Assembly: GCA_963457665.1 (NCBI GenBank)
Contig: OY735207.1
Location: forward strand, 59,845,613-59,909,612
Direction of reading: 5' to 3'
From: Thysanoteuthis rhombus
Lineage: Eukaryota; Mollusca; Cephalopoda; Oegopsida; Thysanoteuthidae
DNA length: 64,000 bases
Below the pieces are notes generated by a model. The model was not told the origin of the DNA. It saw only the letters and a list, made by a program, of their open reading frames with translations, and did no database searches. This document shows positions 32,383 to 46,798 of the stretch, in pieces. Position 1 is the stretch's first letter; every line of letters begins with the position of its first letter. Both the position numbers and the translations under genes were made by a program.

Positions 32383-33239
32383 GCTTGTACAAATTTATAT
32401 ATAGATGTAACCACTACTAATGGGACATGCATAGTTATAAATATAGCATTTTGAATCTCTTGGGACATAACCATTAGTCAGCCAGGCGATAAGTATAGAT
32501 AGAATTGATAATTTAAGGAAAGTGAAATACAAGGACAGGTAATTTCTAAAGGGGGGGGTAAAAACGCACTATCTAAATGTCCTCCTTTTCATGATACAAG
32601 TAGGGGCGTAAACAAGAATATTCCCATGCAAATTTATAGTAAAATCATTAGCTACGCATTAACATTATACATATTATAGCCCTATTATCTCAGTAACGCT
32701 TGCATTCATTTTTGACCACTGACAATCTTAGTTCCTGATTTTCAATTTGTTTCTACAGTTAAACCTTGAGCAATGTATTTACATTGTGTAAATGATAGCT
32801 GTGTCCTGTTAGTAACACTTGCATTAATTCCTTACAAAACCTTTTTTCAATGCATAACATACAGATTGAATGCTGTAACTGGCTCAAACAACTCTTTAAG
32901 CATTCAATTTTTCATTTATTTTTCTTTTCTTACTACCACTGGAAATATTCTGTTGGTGCATAAAATTACTAAAGCCAAATGGAGTAGCAGGAAAGACAGG
33001 GCAGTGGTAAGAGCTGAATACTTACATAAACAGGGTTTTAATGCAGTTGCTGCTAAAATCCTGTAATTTCCCTGTGTCGTTATATAGGGAGGAAGCAATT
33101 TATTACAATCCCAAATTATGTCAGCAAAATCAGACGATCCCAAACATTTTATTCTCAATGAATTAAATCAAAGAAAAAAATTTATTTTTTTGAACCTTTA
33201 TAACAATGAAATCTACAACATAACAGTGAATGTAAATTT

Positions 33240-33330
33240 TGTCCTTTGCTTAATATCATCAGCCGGCTATTGTTATCTAAAAGATCCTGTGCCAAAGTGG
33301 TCACAACAACGGGCTTCCTCTGTGTATAAT
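33240..33330 (+). repeat. Repeat family D, copy 2
   Basis: The diverged second copy of the segment at 30630-30735 in intron 8. The open frame crossing it is repeat sequence, not a gene. Confidence 0.5.
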
Positions 33331-33811
33331 TACACTAGGCGACACAATTTTTTGTCTCTGGTGAGTGAGTGCTGTTTTCTGATCGCTTATGTCAGAAAAC
33401 CATAGAAATCGGCTACCAATCCTTTCAAACTTGACTTTTATGACCAGGACAGTGATATCATAAGTATTTGTTATTTTACTAAGTAATTAAAAATGAGCAA
33501 ATGTACCTGTTGTCCAATCAAAAATAAGTAGACTTCAAATTATCATTGTCCCAGTCACAGAAGGGAAGATTGAAAGAAATAACTGACATCATTTTTTTTT
33601 CCTTTTCTCTAGACATAATCATTCAGAAAATAACACCACTATTTATTTGCTGTTGTTTTTTTTCTTGTTCCTGGATAGTATGTTTTGTGTTATTGGAGTG
33701 AATGAAAGTTTTGATGTTTATTATTTTCAACCAATACATTGTTCGGCTTTCCTCGGTGCTTCATCGTTTTTAGAATTTTACTCAGATGATGGGAATTTCC
33801 ATTGGTCACAC

Positions 33812-33883
33812 TGGACCCTTCCACTTATAGATATGAACAACTTTTTCTGCTTGTTTCTCTCTAAGTTTAAATGGAAGGGTCCA
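33812..33883. repeat. Short inverted repeat
   Basis: TGGACCCTTCCA and TGGAAGGGTCCA are perfect 12-bp inverted arms separated by about 48 bp. Pairing extends weakly inward (CTTA/TAAG). Confidence 0.7.
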
Positions 33884-35054
33884 TTGTTTAGAGAAGTTGG
33901 AATGTTTAGCTTATTTTGCTCCACTTGAAGAACATGGCAACTACGCTGCTCTTACTGTAGTTGATGGGTTGAAAGCTTTTTCTTCTTTCTTTTTCATCTC
34001 AGTTGAAACTTGGTTGACCCCTCCCTTTCCTCCTGTTATGGGTAACAATGATGGGTTCATAATGCTACAAATCAAGAAACTATTTATATTCAGATACATA
34101 GATATATAAAAATGTTACCCTGTTGATATCTTAGACGTGACCCTAACACACAGTCTTGTGATTCTGTTGAATTATGATTTAGTTGAAGAGATGAAAAGTA
34201 GGAAGAAGAAAAAAGTTGATTGAATTATGAGGAAAGCTGAAGAATATATACTGCTAAAATATTATGAAGGATGAAGACCACAATTAAGGAAGGAAGCTGT
34301 AGCTATCCCTCAAGGTCAAGGTTGATGTTACACAGAATGAAGATGCTTGTGCGTGAATTTAATGTTGCACTCTAAGGAGTAGGGCTGCAACTATGTTTTT
34401 CCATATATAATATACTCATTTCCTAATACCAGACAATTGAAAAAAAAACAAAAAGAAAAAATGAACCGTCCTAAACAGTGTTATCAGAATATGGGCTCTG
34501 GTACAGAAGTCCAAAAGAATCTGGTTAGTCTGTAAAATCCATCATCATCATCATCAATAAAAAATAACAATACAGAAGATTACTGACCATCTTAAAATTT
34601 TTAAAATGTCAACGCGTGTTTGCTACTTGATGTTGAATTGTAAATAGGATTTTAAAACGTGTAATTTATGAACATTTATTTTGTTTTTCCAGATGAAAAT
34701 TCTCTTCTTTTTTCCTATCAAAATATTAGCTGAAAACTTATTGGTACACAATTTCAACAATACTAATTATCACCGGGGGGGGGGTATTTGGCTGAGTTCG
34801 CCAATAGACTGTTGAGGAACTGATTAAATTTTGAAGAGCCAATCTTAATACAACTACCTCTCCTACATTGTTATGTGACCAAACTACATTGCATTGCCAA
34901 AAGTTATCTAATAATTTGAATGTTTTGTGGGAGGGTGGACAATGGGAGACCTGATTAAATTATGGGATGGATCCATGCGTAATTACCTCCTCCTGAGAAT
35001 GATTTTGGCAGAGGTATGCACTCCCTGGGTGCTTCTTAATTTGTTTATTTATTA

Positions 35055-35089
<35 letters not shown>

Positions 35090-38000
35090 CAATTTTCAAT
35101 TTTCGCTGGCGTTCAAACTCTAAATATAGAGAAATATTTTATCCCCCATAAAAAAAATATGCAAATATTTAATTTCTATAATGGGGAAGAAGGGTCATTG
35201 ATTCAAATGTTATAAGGAGGAGACAAGCTTGACAGTGAAATTAAAAGACAACTTTAGAATTTTCAAACTATCAACATGTGTTTGCAACTTGCCATTTAAG
35301 TTAAGATAGAGGAAACTGGCCAAAACTTGAAGATGTGTAAACTTATTACCTCCAGAGAGTAGAGAGGCTAGAACTGAGGAAAGACCAGAAAACTGGTTTA
35401 GAACAATCGATATATGAATAGTAATCTAATTTCATAACAATACTTTTTCAAATGTTTTACAACTTGATTTTGATGACATTTATTTTTTGTTTTTACATAT
35501 ATAAATGTTTTTTTTGCGCAACTTGTAACTCCATGGGAAAACTTTTTTTTTTTTTTTTTTTTTCTTCAAAGAAAAACGGTTTCATGTGTTCCAGGTCCCC
35601 TGGAATGAAGTTAAAATTGTGACCCTGTGGAATTGAAGAGTTAATTGAAAAAAAATGACATGATGAAAATGAAGGGTTAATCAGGAAAATCTAAAAATGG
35701 AAATAAGATAACCTTGTGAGGTTGAGTATACTTACAGAAAAGAACGCTCACTAAAATGGGTTTCCAGTAGGAACCAGGTGGATAAGGAACGGATGAAAAG
35801 CAGTTAATATTGAACTTTGAGTTAGAAAAATACTTATGCACTGAGTGTTGAACAGACAAACAAGGTCTGGACAGAAAGCAGATGTATGATTAATAGCTTC
35901 TGAGTAGGGAAAATATTTTTTACACAAAATTTTGGGCAAGCAAAGCCTGGACAGATTACAGATGTTTGATTCTTAATCACCTTTGTTAGGAAAATATCTC
36001 CCTAGTTTCAGGGCAGGCAAATTGATAGCCAGGGGATTTATCCCTGCCTTTCGCTAACACATATTTCCAAAAAGAAAATTATGAACTCTCAAATTTGCAG
36101 ATATCGGAATGAAGATGGTTTAGGCTAGCATGATTTCAATACTTACCAGCTGAGAAAGGGGGAAAAATCAATCATAAACCTTTCAGCTGTCGACCCCAAC
36201 CACAAGGGGAGCTGGCTATCATACAAGCCAACCATTTGTTTTGATGGAGTAGGGTGCAGAGAAGCCCCCAAGACACTGCATAATATTCCATGTTCTTTGT
36301 CACCATGATATCTTGACCCCCAGAAGATTATATCTTTGGGGAAGCTATACCAATAGATATATCAAGTGGATTCAACGACCTATAGCTTTGACGGAATTCT
36401 CATGTGTAAAATTATATCAAGTAGATAACCTGAAAGACAGACTGATAGTCATTCCATGGTGTCCTCACCCACAGCGTATATTTTGACCTATCAACCTGTA
36501 ATAATACTGGTAAAACTAATGTCACATATTTACTGTCGTGTGTCGATAGTTCATTTTCGACTTGTGATGCCTCTGGGGATCTTTGTTCCAGCGCAGCAGT
36601 GTCTTTTAGTCGACAGCTGCACCCTCCCTCAGATCTGAACACAACGTGGGTGAGGTAGGGGCTCAGTGATCAGTCAACTATGGCCGGACCAGCGTTGCAA
36701 CTGGCGAGGGCTATGGAGACCAGCTTGGGGTAATGGTTCACCAAATGGAAGTTCTGTAAATGAAATAATTGGCACAGAGTAAGCTGGATATTCAAACGAG
36801 GAATTGATCCAGAATCTACCACTAAGATCCTGTTGAACCCATTACTCCTATTTAGAATCAACAGACTAATTTGAGAGGATCTCTATTGTGCACAGCTAAT
36901 GAAAAAACAAGCTCCTTCAGGGATCCCAACTTGCTAACTGAAGTTAGTTGTAGAAACAAAAGCATATACTACTACTATTAGACTTGAGCTGCAATTAACT
37001 TACTCTTGAATGAGAAGCATTGGTAACTTCTTCCAGCCTGATATTTTTTTTTTTTCAGCCTTTGTTTGCAGATGATTGACTGAGTGTATCACAAATCCAT
37101 CGCACAATGAAAAATAAGAGCAACACAATACCTTCCCAAGGGGATAGAATGACATACAGTTATAAAGCCAACCACCTTACAACTTGGTTACACTAAAATT
37201 TTGTTATTTTGAAGCCAGCCAACCATCTGTCTGTGTTACAACAGGGGAAGCCTTTATAAGTAACCTAGAGAGTTCATCACACCATTGTACCCCACTTCCC
37301 CTACATCTCACTAGCTAATTCACAAATTATAGGGAGTTTTTTGTCCATTTTTTTTCAAGAAAGAATCTATTTGTTAAAAGGGTACATGAAAGATATACTA
37401 AAATCAACTTACAATTTACAAATGTTTATAGTGACACTGGATTAATTGGAACTTTGGGAAACACAGATAGCATAGTCAGGGTCCCAGGTCACATTCGTGT
37501 CCTTGTAGTTCCAGATTTTGTCAATTCCTCCCTCTCCTCCCATTATGAGTTATCACCATTATATTCACCTCCCCCAACTGAAATCCCACCCCAAACTAAA
37601 ATTGTTCCCTTTAGGATATCCCCCTCCCCCAGGAGCCAAGTATTTCCCTTATGAAAATCACCATGAAGGCACCACCCTCTGACAAAAAGAAAATCAACTC
37701 TAAGGCTTATTTTTATTTCAATTTCTAATTTGAGTATTGGACACTAGACATAATTCCGTAAGATGGTACCAAAACCTTATTTTTCAAAAAGGCATACACC
37801 ACAATATGATTCTATCAGAAAATTGACCATATAAATTTCATATGGAAACCTGAAAATTATTTTGGTGAACAAAACAATAATCATGGATGTTATGTATTTT
37901 ATAAAAGTCCAAAATTAAAACAGCATTTTATTCTCCCAAAACTTGTTGCTACTGAGGGAAGTTGACCCCGTCAAATTTTATTTTGATGAACTAAAAGTAA

Positions 38001-41000
38001 TCTATTAATATTTCTCCAAAACAAGGACAAAAATGTCTTCAACTTTACAAATACTTGGAAAGAAGGCAGAAAATGAATCAGAGCAGTAACTTTATATGCA
38101 AAAAAAGAAAAGGGGTTGTCTCCCTTCCAAAAATTGATACACATTTCAACAAAAAAACAAAACAAAACATTCATCTTGAGAAGCATCTTCAAAAATCTGC
38201 TAACTGTGGTGATTGCTCATCACGAGACAGCATCAAGAGGTTCACTCACCCACCCTCCTCCTCCTAGAAGTGATTTGGCACAGTTCAGAGATATTTCGCC
38301 ATTGCCTACTTCTGTAGAAGTTACAACTACCAATTCAAAAGGCAACACGTCATTATTTGGAAAGTTCTAAATTTCTTTCCTCCAAATGATAATGAGCCAC
38401 ACCTACCCAGCTCTGATTTTTCCAATTCACCTATGAGGAATGGTTTTCCTATGCATTAGTCCCAAAAACCTTTGGACAATACCCGCGTGCATTGATCCTA
38501 TATGAAGGTTCTCTGGTACGCAAACAAGAAAAATCAATCCCCAAAAGATTTCTTGTCTGTGGTTTTCAACAAAATATAAGTTATGGAAGGAGATTATGTA
38601 TATGAATGTATAATCAACATTTCTGAATTTTAAATACTTACAAAGTTACAATGCATGACGTGTGGTTTTTCATGTTTTTTTCTGCTAACAAAAGCCAATA
38701 TTTTGCTTATTTATGCTGTAAATATTTTTAGAAACATTGTTATTAAAAATCATATCAAAATCTGAAGTCATTTACTCCAGAGTTGTAACAAAGACAAAAT
38801 CTGTAATTATATTCAAATAACATGACATATTCATCTAAGGTTCATTGGAATTTGCATCAAATTCTTAATGCAGAGTGTTCAAGCTTCAAAATTTAAAAAA
38901 CTGACCATTGTAACTCTAAAAACATTGAAAACCTTACTGCAGTGGGTTCAATCCTCATTGGGTGTTCTGAATTTACAGCCTTGTATCAGATTAAACTTTG
39001 CAAAGTAAATGCCTCTAAAATAAGCATTCTAAATTAAGGGATGTTTTTCCTTCTTTACCTGTTATTGATTCTTCATGTCTATACATTTCAGTCAAAATGA
39101 ATCCATACAACACACACTGTCCCAAGAAAATATATACCCACTTTGCTAATAGAAGTTCTGAAAGTTGATGAAACACTTTCAGAATGACAATGTAAGATAA
39201 TTTGGATCATGTGTAGAATAGACACCCCAGATTTGATACAAATGAAAAGTTCAAGTTTTGGAAGTTGAACCAGATGACATCACATAGTATGTCAGAAGTC
39301 TTAAGGAAGAGTAAACAAATTACTTCCCAATGAATTCATGCTTGACCCTCAAAAGTACATATATGAAAAAATAAAAATTTCACATCTAGAATAGCAAGTG
39401 AAAAATAATCAACAAAATGAAAAGTATACAGTTGAACAGGCAGGAAAGTATTTAAAAAAAAAACACAGATGCACGGGATACCAATAATCACTTTTGTGAG
39501 CAGTCTGGCATGTTTGTAAGTCCACAAAACTTTTCAAATATAGATATTGTCATATTGATTTATGTGCTATTAGAGAAAGGAAAAATTAGCCTAAAATATA
39601 CTATAAACTGTATAGAAACAGATATAACTATTTTTATATTTAGTTTACACCACTCACATAACATTTACACATAAATCTTTAGTATGATAGCAATGGCTTG
39701 TTTCCTTTCCGCATGTGGCAAGTTTTTACACAACATAAGACCGATTATATGGTTTACCTAAATGAATTTTATATTTTGATTTTTCTCTAATCTTTCTTCT
39801 TGCAGTTGCCATGTTTTTTATAGTGATAATATCAATACTTTGTGAAGTTCATACTTTATACCTACAAATATGTTGAGAGCTTGTTTATCTATTATGTAAC
39901 ATGTTGTCTGTTTTCACAAGAAAACATGCTACAAAGTTGAAAAAAAAACTAGTTTATTTTTTTTTAAACATATAGAACTATCAAAGGAAGCCACTCATGT
40001 TATCATTTGCTCTAGTTTTTCTCCTATGCTAGACAAAAAAAATTGGATCAAAAAATTGGGGGCTTATTTTACATATGATCCAATATTCTGGTTAGTCACT
40101 GAATGGAGATCACCACATGTCCCATGAAAAACACATCCTGACTGCAAGCGAAGAGTTAAACAAATAAAAAGGTACTTATAATTCAATCAAAATTTTATTT
40201 AATTGACTTTTTTTTTATAAAGTAAAATATGTACATATTTTCAATTTGATCAAAGTTTATTCAATAAAAAAAGGTTGGATTGAGATAAAATAATGAATTT
40301 GTTTACTTTTCATCAAAACATCTGACATACATGATGTCATCTGGTGTAACCTCAAAAATTGAAATTTTCATTTGGATCAAATCTGAGGTGCTTATTCTAC
40401 TCATGATCCAATAATTCATAACTGTCAATTAGCTAATTGTGCAATAATTATCAATTGATAGAATAATTTCAAAAGAGAAATAATATCAACCGACAATTCT
40501 TACAGAATAGTTTACACAAGTTGCGAGATTTATTTGATACCCAGTAGAAAAAATCCCATGGTGATTCAAAATATATATACTATAGTGAGACTACATGCAA
40601 GAAATTTTGGTCACAGGGTTGCCTTCCTTTGAATACCAAGGAATCTGGATGATGAAAATATAGACATTCATTAGTTTTATTGAATACAATGAAACAACTC
40701 TAATAAAGATGTACAATGGAAAACTTGCTTTTATTTGGCTATAAATGCACTGGAACATTCTTCCTTTTTTCTTTGACAAAACATTGAATTCATTTAATTG
40801 TATTTTTGCTATTGTGTCTGTGTTGACTGTTAAGAGCCTTGAATGGCAGTCAAACAATTTTCTGTTCAACCTGAAAACACTCGGCAAAATTTTTCAACAG
40901 TAAAACTTGTGGGGCAAAAGTTTCACAAAATTCAGATTTGAGGAGACATATGCGAAAACACATTAGAAAAGAAAGAGCCTTATGTTCAATTTGTGGATTT

Positions 41001-41807
41001 TAAATGCATAACCAGAATATGTGGTCAAATGAAAAGAAAAAAAACAAAATCCAGGAATGTTCAAAACTCCCCCCACCAGTCAAACAATTTTGCTCATTGT
41101 GTCAACAAAAATATCAAAAGGTTTGACAGAGATATAAGAAAGTCAGGGTGGAAACAATTTCAGACCTTTTCTCAGAGTGTGAAATGAAAAAAACTGACAC
41201 AAATAAGCCATTAAAAAATGATGGTCATCTCTTAGATTAGTGTCCCAAATTATCAGTTGTTGTGAGGGCACTTGGTCAGTAGCAAAAAAATTCTAGGTAG
41301 ATATCAACTCAAAAACTTTCCAGAGTTATTTTTTCTGATAGCATAAATATTTTTTGTATTTGTATATATATTCATGTACTTCTGCAAGAAAACAGAGCTT
41401 ACAAAACTAGAAAAAATTAGTGTGCTCCTGATCGTATGGTGAAATAAACACACAATGATAGTTGGAATCTTAACTATTATTTTAGTCGTGGGTTTTTTTT
41501 CACACTTTGTTTTATTTAGATTTGATATCTGCTAAGTTAGAATTTCATTTTAGCTGACTGAGTTCCTTCTCAAGAACCATTTGAATTTGGGATGATAAAT
41601 GATGAGACAACCAAATTACAAGAAGTAGAAAATTTCTTTAAAGATATTTTAGTTTTGAAATCAAGGCAGAAAATTACTTGAAAAAAAAAAAATGCCCTTC
41701 GATGGCAAACAAAATGAAAAGTAGCATGCCTGGAGGAATGACAAATCAATGCCACCCATGTATGCATCTTTTTACCTAATGTAAATTCAGTATTTGAAAC
41801 AAAAGTG

Positions 41808-42240
41808 AGTCTGGTTAGTCACTGGATAGAAACTGTCATATGTCCAATGTCTTTAAGCAGCATGATTTGTCAGGGGTGATCAATCAAAAAAAGTGGGGGG
41901 TTCAATGAATAAGTTACTTCTCTTGCATTTTGTTGGGTAATGATCACTAAAAAAAAAGTCTGAAAAAACAAATGTGAATGCTGCTGGACACAAACTAAGG
42001 GATCACTTTAGGATACACTTACATTGCAAATGGATCCCCCCTCCCCACTGAAAACATACCTAAGTGGGGAATTTAAAAAAAAAAAAACCAGAAGTGTTTT
42101 CCCTACTCAGTGAGGGAAATGTGTGGAAAATTCCTAGTTTCTATTATGAATTGTGAGGGCTGGGTGAAGTCTGGACAGATAGATAGAAATGTCAGGACAC
42201 AGTGTTTAAACCAGTCTGTAGTAGGTAGGCGGTGATTGAT
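41808..42240 (+). repeat. Interspersed repeat family A, the most complete copy
   Basis: Landmarks in order are CTGGTTAGTCACTGGATAGA, AAGCAGCATG, GGTGATCAAT, GAATAAGTTACTTCTCTTGC, GGACACAAACTAAGGGA, TTACATTGCAAATGGATCC, GTTTTCCCTACTCAGTGAGG and a GGCTGGGTGAAGTCTGGACA end near AAACCAGTCTG. It recurs at least six more times in the window in either orientation. Confidence 0.7.
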
Positions 42241-42616
42241 TAGAATTTTATACGACAAAGATTACAGATGAAAACAGATATCTCCTTTTCACCATTAAGT
42301 GTCTTATCTACTCTGTTAATAATGGATTTGATTGAATATAATTTGTTTAATTAAAGAACCAATATTCAAACTGATATGAAGCAGAGATGGATGCTCTCCT
42401 TATATGGGATATTCATTATAAACTAGTTTACTTATGCCACCAAAAAATGACAAGAGTTTCCGAACAATTTTCCAGTCGTGAAAAACTAATGTTAAAGCAG
42501 TAGTATGTATCTATGAATGTTTGGAGTTTATATACTTGTATATGAGTACGTAAACTCATTATAGGGAGAAGAGTAGTTAACCAATCTTGAAATAGATTGC
42601 TGTTGAATGAAATCTG

Positions 42617-42619
<3 letters not shown>

Positions 42620-42653
<34 letters not shown>
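42620..42653. repeat. (TA)n microsatellite
   Basis: An alternating TA tract of about 17 dinucleotides preceding the Tc1-like fossil. Confidence 0.95.
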
Positions 42654-42658
<5 letters not shown>

Positions 42659-42795
42659 TAGTTGCATGTGAAATTTAAAGTGCAGCTATAATGAATTACA
42701 TTAATTCTTATTGCTGAAAAAAGCTCACAAGGTAAATACTTTTTGACTACTAAATCAATTCTATCAAGGTATATTCTGTAGAATTTACAGCTTAA

Positions 42796-43490
42796 TTGTG
42801 GAAAAGCCAATATCACAGGCAACATGGCTACTCTTGTGAGGAAACAAATCATGCTTTCAGAAAAAAAGAAAGTGTTGATCTTCACAAGAGAAGAATGTCA
42901 ATTTCAGCCATTGCCAATGATCTTGAACAATGTAGAAGAGTTGTTCACACAATATTCACTGGAAAGTCAGATACACTAGAATCCAAAAAGAAGCCTGGAC
43001 GACCTGGCAAAACTACTAAGAAGGAAGACAGAATGACAGAACATTCATAGCAGACAGATTTAAGATTGACATTGAAATTTCACGCAAGTTGGTGTGAATT
43101 CAGGTTTGCAAGTGTCAAGACACACTGTTTCATTCCAACTGATCAAAGCCTCTTTGCAGTTGTGAGAACCAGAAAGCATATGAGTACGTAAACCAGTAGC
43201 CAGAATATGATCTTTGGACTCCTGAACAGGGTAGACGAGTGTCTTGCCCATCAAAGTGTTGAGGTAAGTCTGAAGTTTGGAGATGGCAGTGAGAGGGTTG
43301 GGGGCATCATCTCTGCAGCTGGCATTGGCCCTCTGGATTGGCTGCGACAGCATGTCATTCCACACCACCGTTCAGTTGAGAATCGGCCGCCCATTTTCAT
43401 GTAGGATAATGCGCCGTGTTACAGCCAAGAAACAAATTGAAAACAACTCAAAAAGCTGAATATCCTCAGCTGAACAAATAATGAACCATG
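42796..43490 (+). pseudogene. Tc1-like transposase fossil
   Basis: With several frame shifts and stops, the plus strand recalls a Tc1-family transposase. The N-terminal DNA-binding part contains ISAIANDLEQCRRVVHT and KKPGRPGKTTKKEDR, the GRP hook plus basic motif typical of Tc1 proteins. The centre contains fragments resembling the GGGSVMVWG block and AAGIGPLDW. Near 43404 a DNAPC-like catalytic segment is followed by KKQIENNSKS. The reading frame is not intact, so the copy is dead. Terminal repeats were not located. Confidence 0.7.
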
Positions 43491-44187
43491 TTGCATGGGA
43501 TTTATATCATATTTGTAAACCAAGCAAAAAATTGAAATTATCAAAGATAATAGATAAAAGACACGATCGAAAAATGAAGAAGAGAACCTTGCATTAAGAT
43601 AATAAATATATATCAATTGCAAGACATTTCTGTCACATAGTACTTTCACAGAAAGGATAGCAATCAGTGAAGGAAACATAAAATTCACTTTAGAATGTGT
43701 GGATAGTTTCAATACAGAGAAAAAACACTCTATGCATGTAATGTAATGAGAAACATCTTCAGATTTCAAAGAGTTTTTTGATGATTGAATTCCTTCTTGC
43801 TGTTTGCCTTAACAACACAAACAAGGATCTCCATTGTCTGGAAAACTCTATGAATATCAATGATCTTTCTCAAAATGATAGGCAGTATCTTCAGATTTAC
43901 ACAATCTGAAAAAATATCTTGAGACAATTCCTTCAAGACCACTGATCTGATGAAGGCAATGCATAGTTTGCTAGTTATTGACTTATATAAAATGCAATGT
44001 ATACATATATGTATATATATATATACATATATGTATGTATTAAGAAATGGATACATATGATCTGACAGAATGATTATAAATTGCATTGTATTACAAAGAA
44101 ACTTACTTGAGATGATCTCCCATCGGAACATGGTTAACGTATCACTCGCCCTAGACAACGTAAATAGAATAAACGATAGAAGAAAAT

Positions 44188-44268
44188 GAGGCTGCTGCAG
44201 GAATTGAACCTGTCACCAATAGGATAGTGAGGCTCTCATCATTGAGCTAAATAGCCACCAATAACACG
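44188..44268 (-). repeat. tRNA-derived element (degenerate tRNA-like)
   Basis: On the minus strand, an A-box-like TTTAGCTCAATGATGAGAG and a B-box-like GGTTCAATTCC are spaced as in a tRNA. The acceptor stem pairs only at GGCT/AGCC and the anticodon stem is poor, so it is a tRNA-derived SINE head or a tRNA pseudogene. Confidence 0.5.
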
Positions 44269-46774
44269 AAAGTCCAAATAAACGCTTTCGCATCAAATTT
44301 TCATCTTGTTTATCTGAGATCTTTTTGTCTCTTTCAATGTGACGGTTATGTTTTGAGAAATGGATGTATGTGATCTGAGATATATTACACACACATTTTT
44401 TTGCATTTGTGTGTGTGTAACAGTTTTTGATGATTGTACAGACATTACATTCTGATCTTAAGCAGAGGTCTAGGAAGTGACACTTTGATCAAATAATCCT
44501 GTCAGTTCTGACTGGTGCAATGCTAATTTTAAAACAAAGATGATCATTTCTATGACCAAAGTGGCAGTGGCAGGTAAATTGTGAGTCTATTTTTGTTTAA
44601 AAATGCTTATCATTAAAAGTGTCGAATAAGTCCCGAAGATCAGGAATTATCTTCTCTGAAGCAGGTGAGCAATATGGTTCAAAGAAATGCATACATCTGT
44701 ATGATAGATGAACAATGCTAATGCATGTTAGACTATGGAGACAATACTTGATCACAAGCAGTTACTTCCCTTTAAAAATACAAACTTTCTTTGTATATGT
44801 ATTGGGCCTTTAATCTGAGATGTTGAGACTGGTTTTCAGATGAAGCCAGTGTATAATCTATGCAAATTAAATTTCTCCAAATAGAGAGTTTTAGTTAACT
44901 CCTTGGGAGGAGAAGATTTATCAAAATCTGAACCATAAGCTGATAAAAAACAAAGTAAAATGTTACAGTTTTTTTTACTTTCTTAGATGAACCATCGTCT
45001 CAATTATTTGATTAAGCATGGGGCAATTATTACAAATGTTTGAACTGATGTTTCCTTCATCTTGATTTCAGTAGATTTCTATAGCAACTTTCCTCAGAGG
45101 AAAATTGATATGAGTCTGGGTCTCACAGGGAGATTATTCTTTATTTCCAACTTACGTTGTTCACTGACAACTGAAGAATGAGAATCTGAGAGTTGGGATT
45201 AAAAGCAACTCAAAATTAAAATGAAATAAATACTAACCAAAAAATTAATACAAAAATGTCACACAGTTATTAACTTTGAGTTTTGTTCCTCATGGCTTAA
45301 ATGGGTTTACACCATTTTGTTTCAGCAACATTACCATTTCTCCTGGCATTATGAACAAACTCTAATTTTAACTTGTGAAATTTGAAAAAATAAAAAAGAA
45401 TAAATCTAAAAGTTAGGACTTGGCACTTTCATGTACCTTATCCAGATGTTTTGTGGGTGGCTTAGTAAATGTGGATTCTCTTGATCACTTATAATCTGAA
45501 TTTTTTCTCCCCCCCCTTTTTTACAATACAGAGACATAGTAAGTTTATATCCAGCCTATTGGTAAGTACCCACAGTAGGTCTGTACCTATACAATGATAC
45601 TCCAGTTATATAATTCAGTTTTAATTGAGAAATATTAATCACAAACAATAATAATAATAATAATAATATGTGTTTGGAAAAAAAAAAGCATTATATTTAT
45701 GCAGATCATTCATGCTGGCGAGATACTTTTGTTCATTTACTTTAAGTATAATTAGTAAACTTTATATATATATATATATATAGGTTATATACAAGAGTTA
45801 AGATTACTCTCTAGCACAGATTATCTGACACTGGGGTTAGGATAGATTTAGGAGAAAAGTAACCTTCAGCCTATAGGATGTAATGGTAAATTTTGGACAC
45901 TTTTTCTTCTTCCAAAAGCGTACTTGATGCTAGGAAATACAGTAATTTTTTTAATGAAAATTCTTACCCAATAAGCCTGGACCTTACATAGATCATACAT
46001 TAGATTCAGCTGAAATCTACCTTGAACCTGAGGAAAGCGTGGATAAATATGTACACATTAGTCTTATATGTAGATACTACAAGACCAACAACAATGCTTT
46101 CATTCAAACAGCTTTTTGGATGATTGAACCCTGTTTTGTTGTCTGTGTTGTTAACATGACATTTCAGGCAAACGTGATGGTGGTAAACAGAAATTTTTCT
46201 CCTCAATGGTAGCAATGCTTATAACATAGGGTTCAGGCATTTTCCTTTCCTGTCTTAGTTAAACCTGGATTCCCATACTTCGTCCCTGTTGAGTAGTGGA
46301 TGCTACATTGAGTTGAACTCCGCACTTGTCCGACTTATACAATCGGCCAACATCTTGATTCATGCTGTTTCTTTGATTCTCCAAAGTGTCAAATTGGGTT
46401 CTCTGTCTATAATTCAGACTTCTTCCCAGTGAGAATAGTACTTGCCCTGTTTAAAAGTTGGTCTGTGTTCCATTTATATTTTTTGGATGGAGTATAAAAA
46501 GGAGTACCTTCTTGCAAATATGTTCTTTTTTGCTAGGGAAAATGAGTACCTTTCTTGCACATATACATCCTTTCTTGCTAGGAGGCAGACAATGCTTGGT
46601 AAAGAGGCTTACATGCACTGGACGGGGTCACTGCCTTGGTAAGTTCGGCTTTCAACACATATATGGACGTTATTCTGTATGGGTTTGGTGGCAGTGAAGA
46701 AAAAAAAAAGCTCAATTTACCAATGCTGATCCAAAGGAAATGAGAACTTTGGCACTTGTGTGTACTTTCTGGAA

Positions 46775-46780
46775 TTTATT
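46775..46780 (-). terminator. Candidate polyadenylation signal for the CS-domain gene
   Basis: AATAAA on the minus strand, about 20 nt downstream of the TAA stop at 46799. The spacing is short, so an alternative further signal cannot be excluded. Confidence 0.35.
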
Positions 46781-46798
46781 CTTTCGAGTAATTGGTTC

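Larger units (their letters stand above)
32231..46770. other. Intergenic spacer between the two convergent genes
   Basis: About 14.5 kb with no supported exon. It holds a palindrome (32329-32382), an inverted repeat (33812-33883), repeat family D, a long T-run (35057-35089), a family A repeat, a Tc1-like transposase fossil, a tRNA-like element (44188-44268) and microsatellites. Short frames throughout lack motifs and splice context. Confidence 0.6.

Noticed and set aside
36412..36642. Frames on both strands in a less AT-rich patch
   Set aside because: No motif, no splice context, and both strands are open. This is explained by base composition.
44188..44268. Functional tRNA gene on the minus strand
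   Set aside because: The boxes are present but the acceptor and anticodon stems are mostly unpaired.
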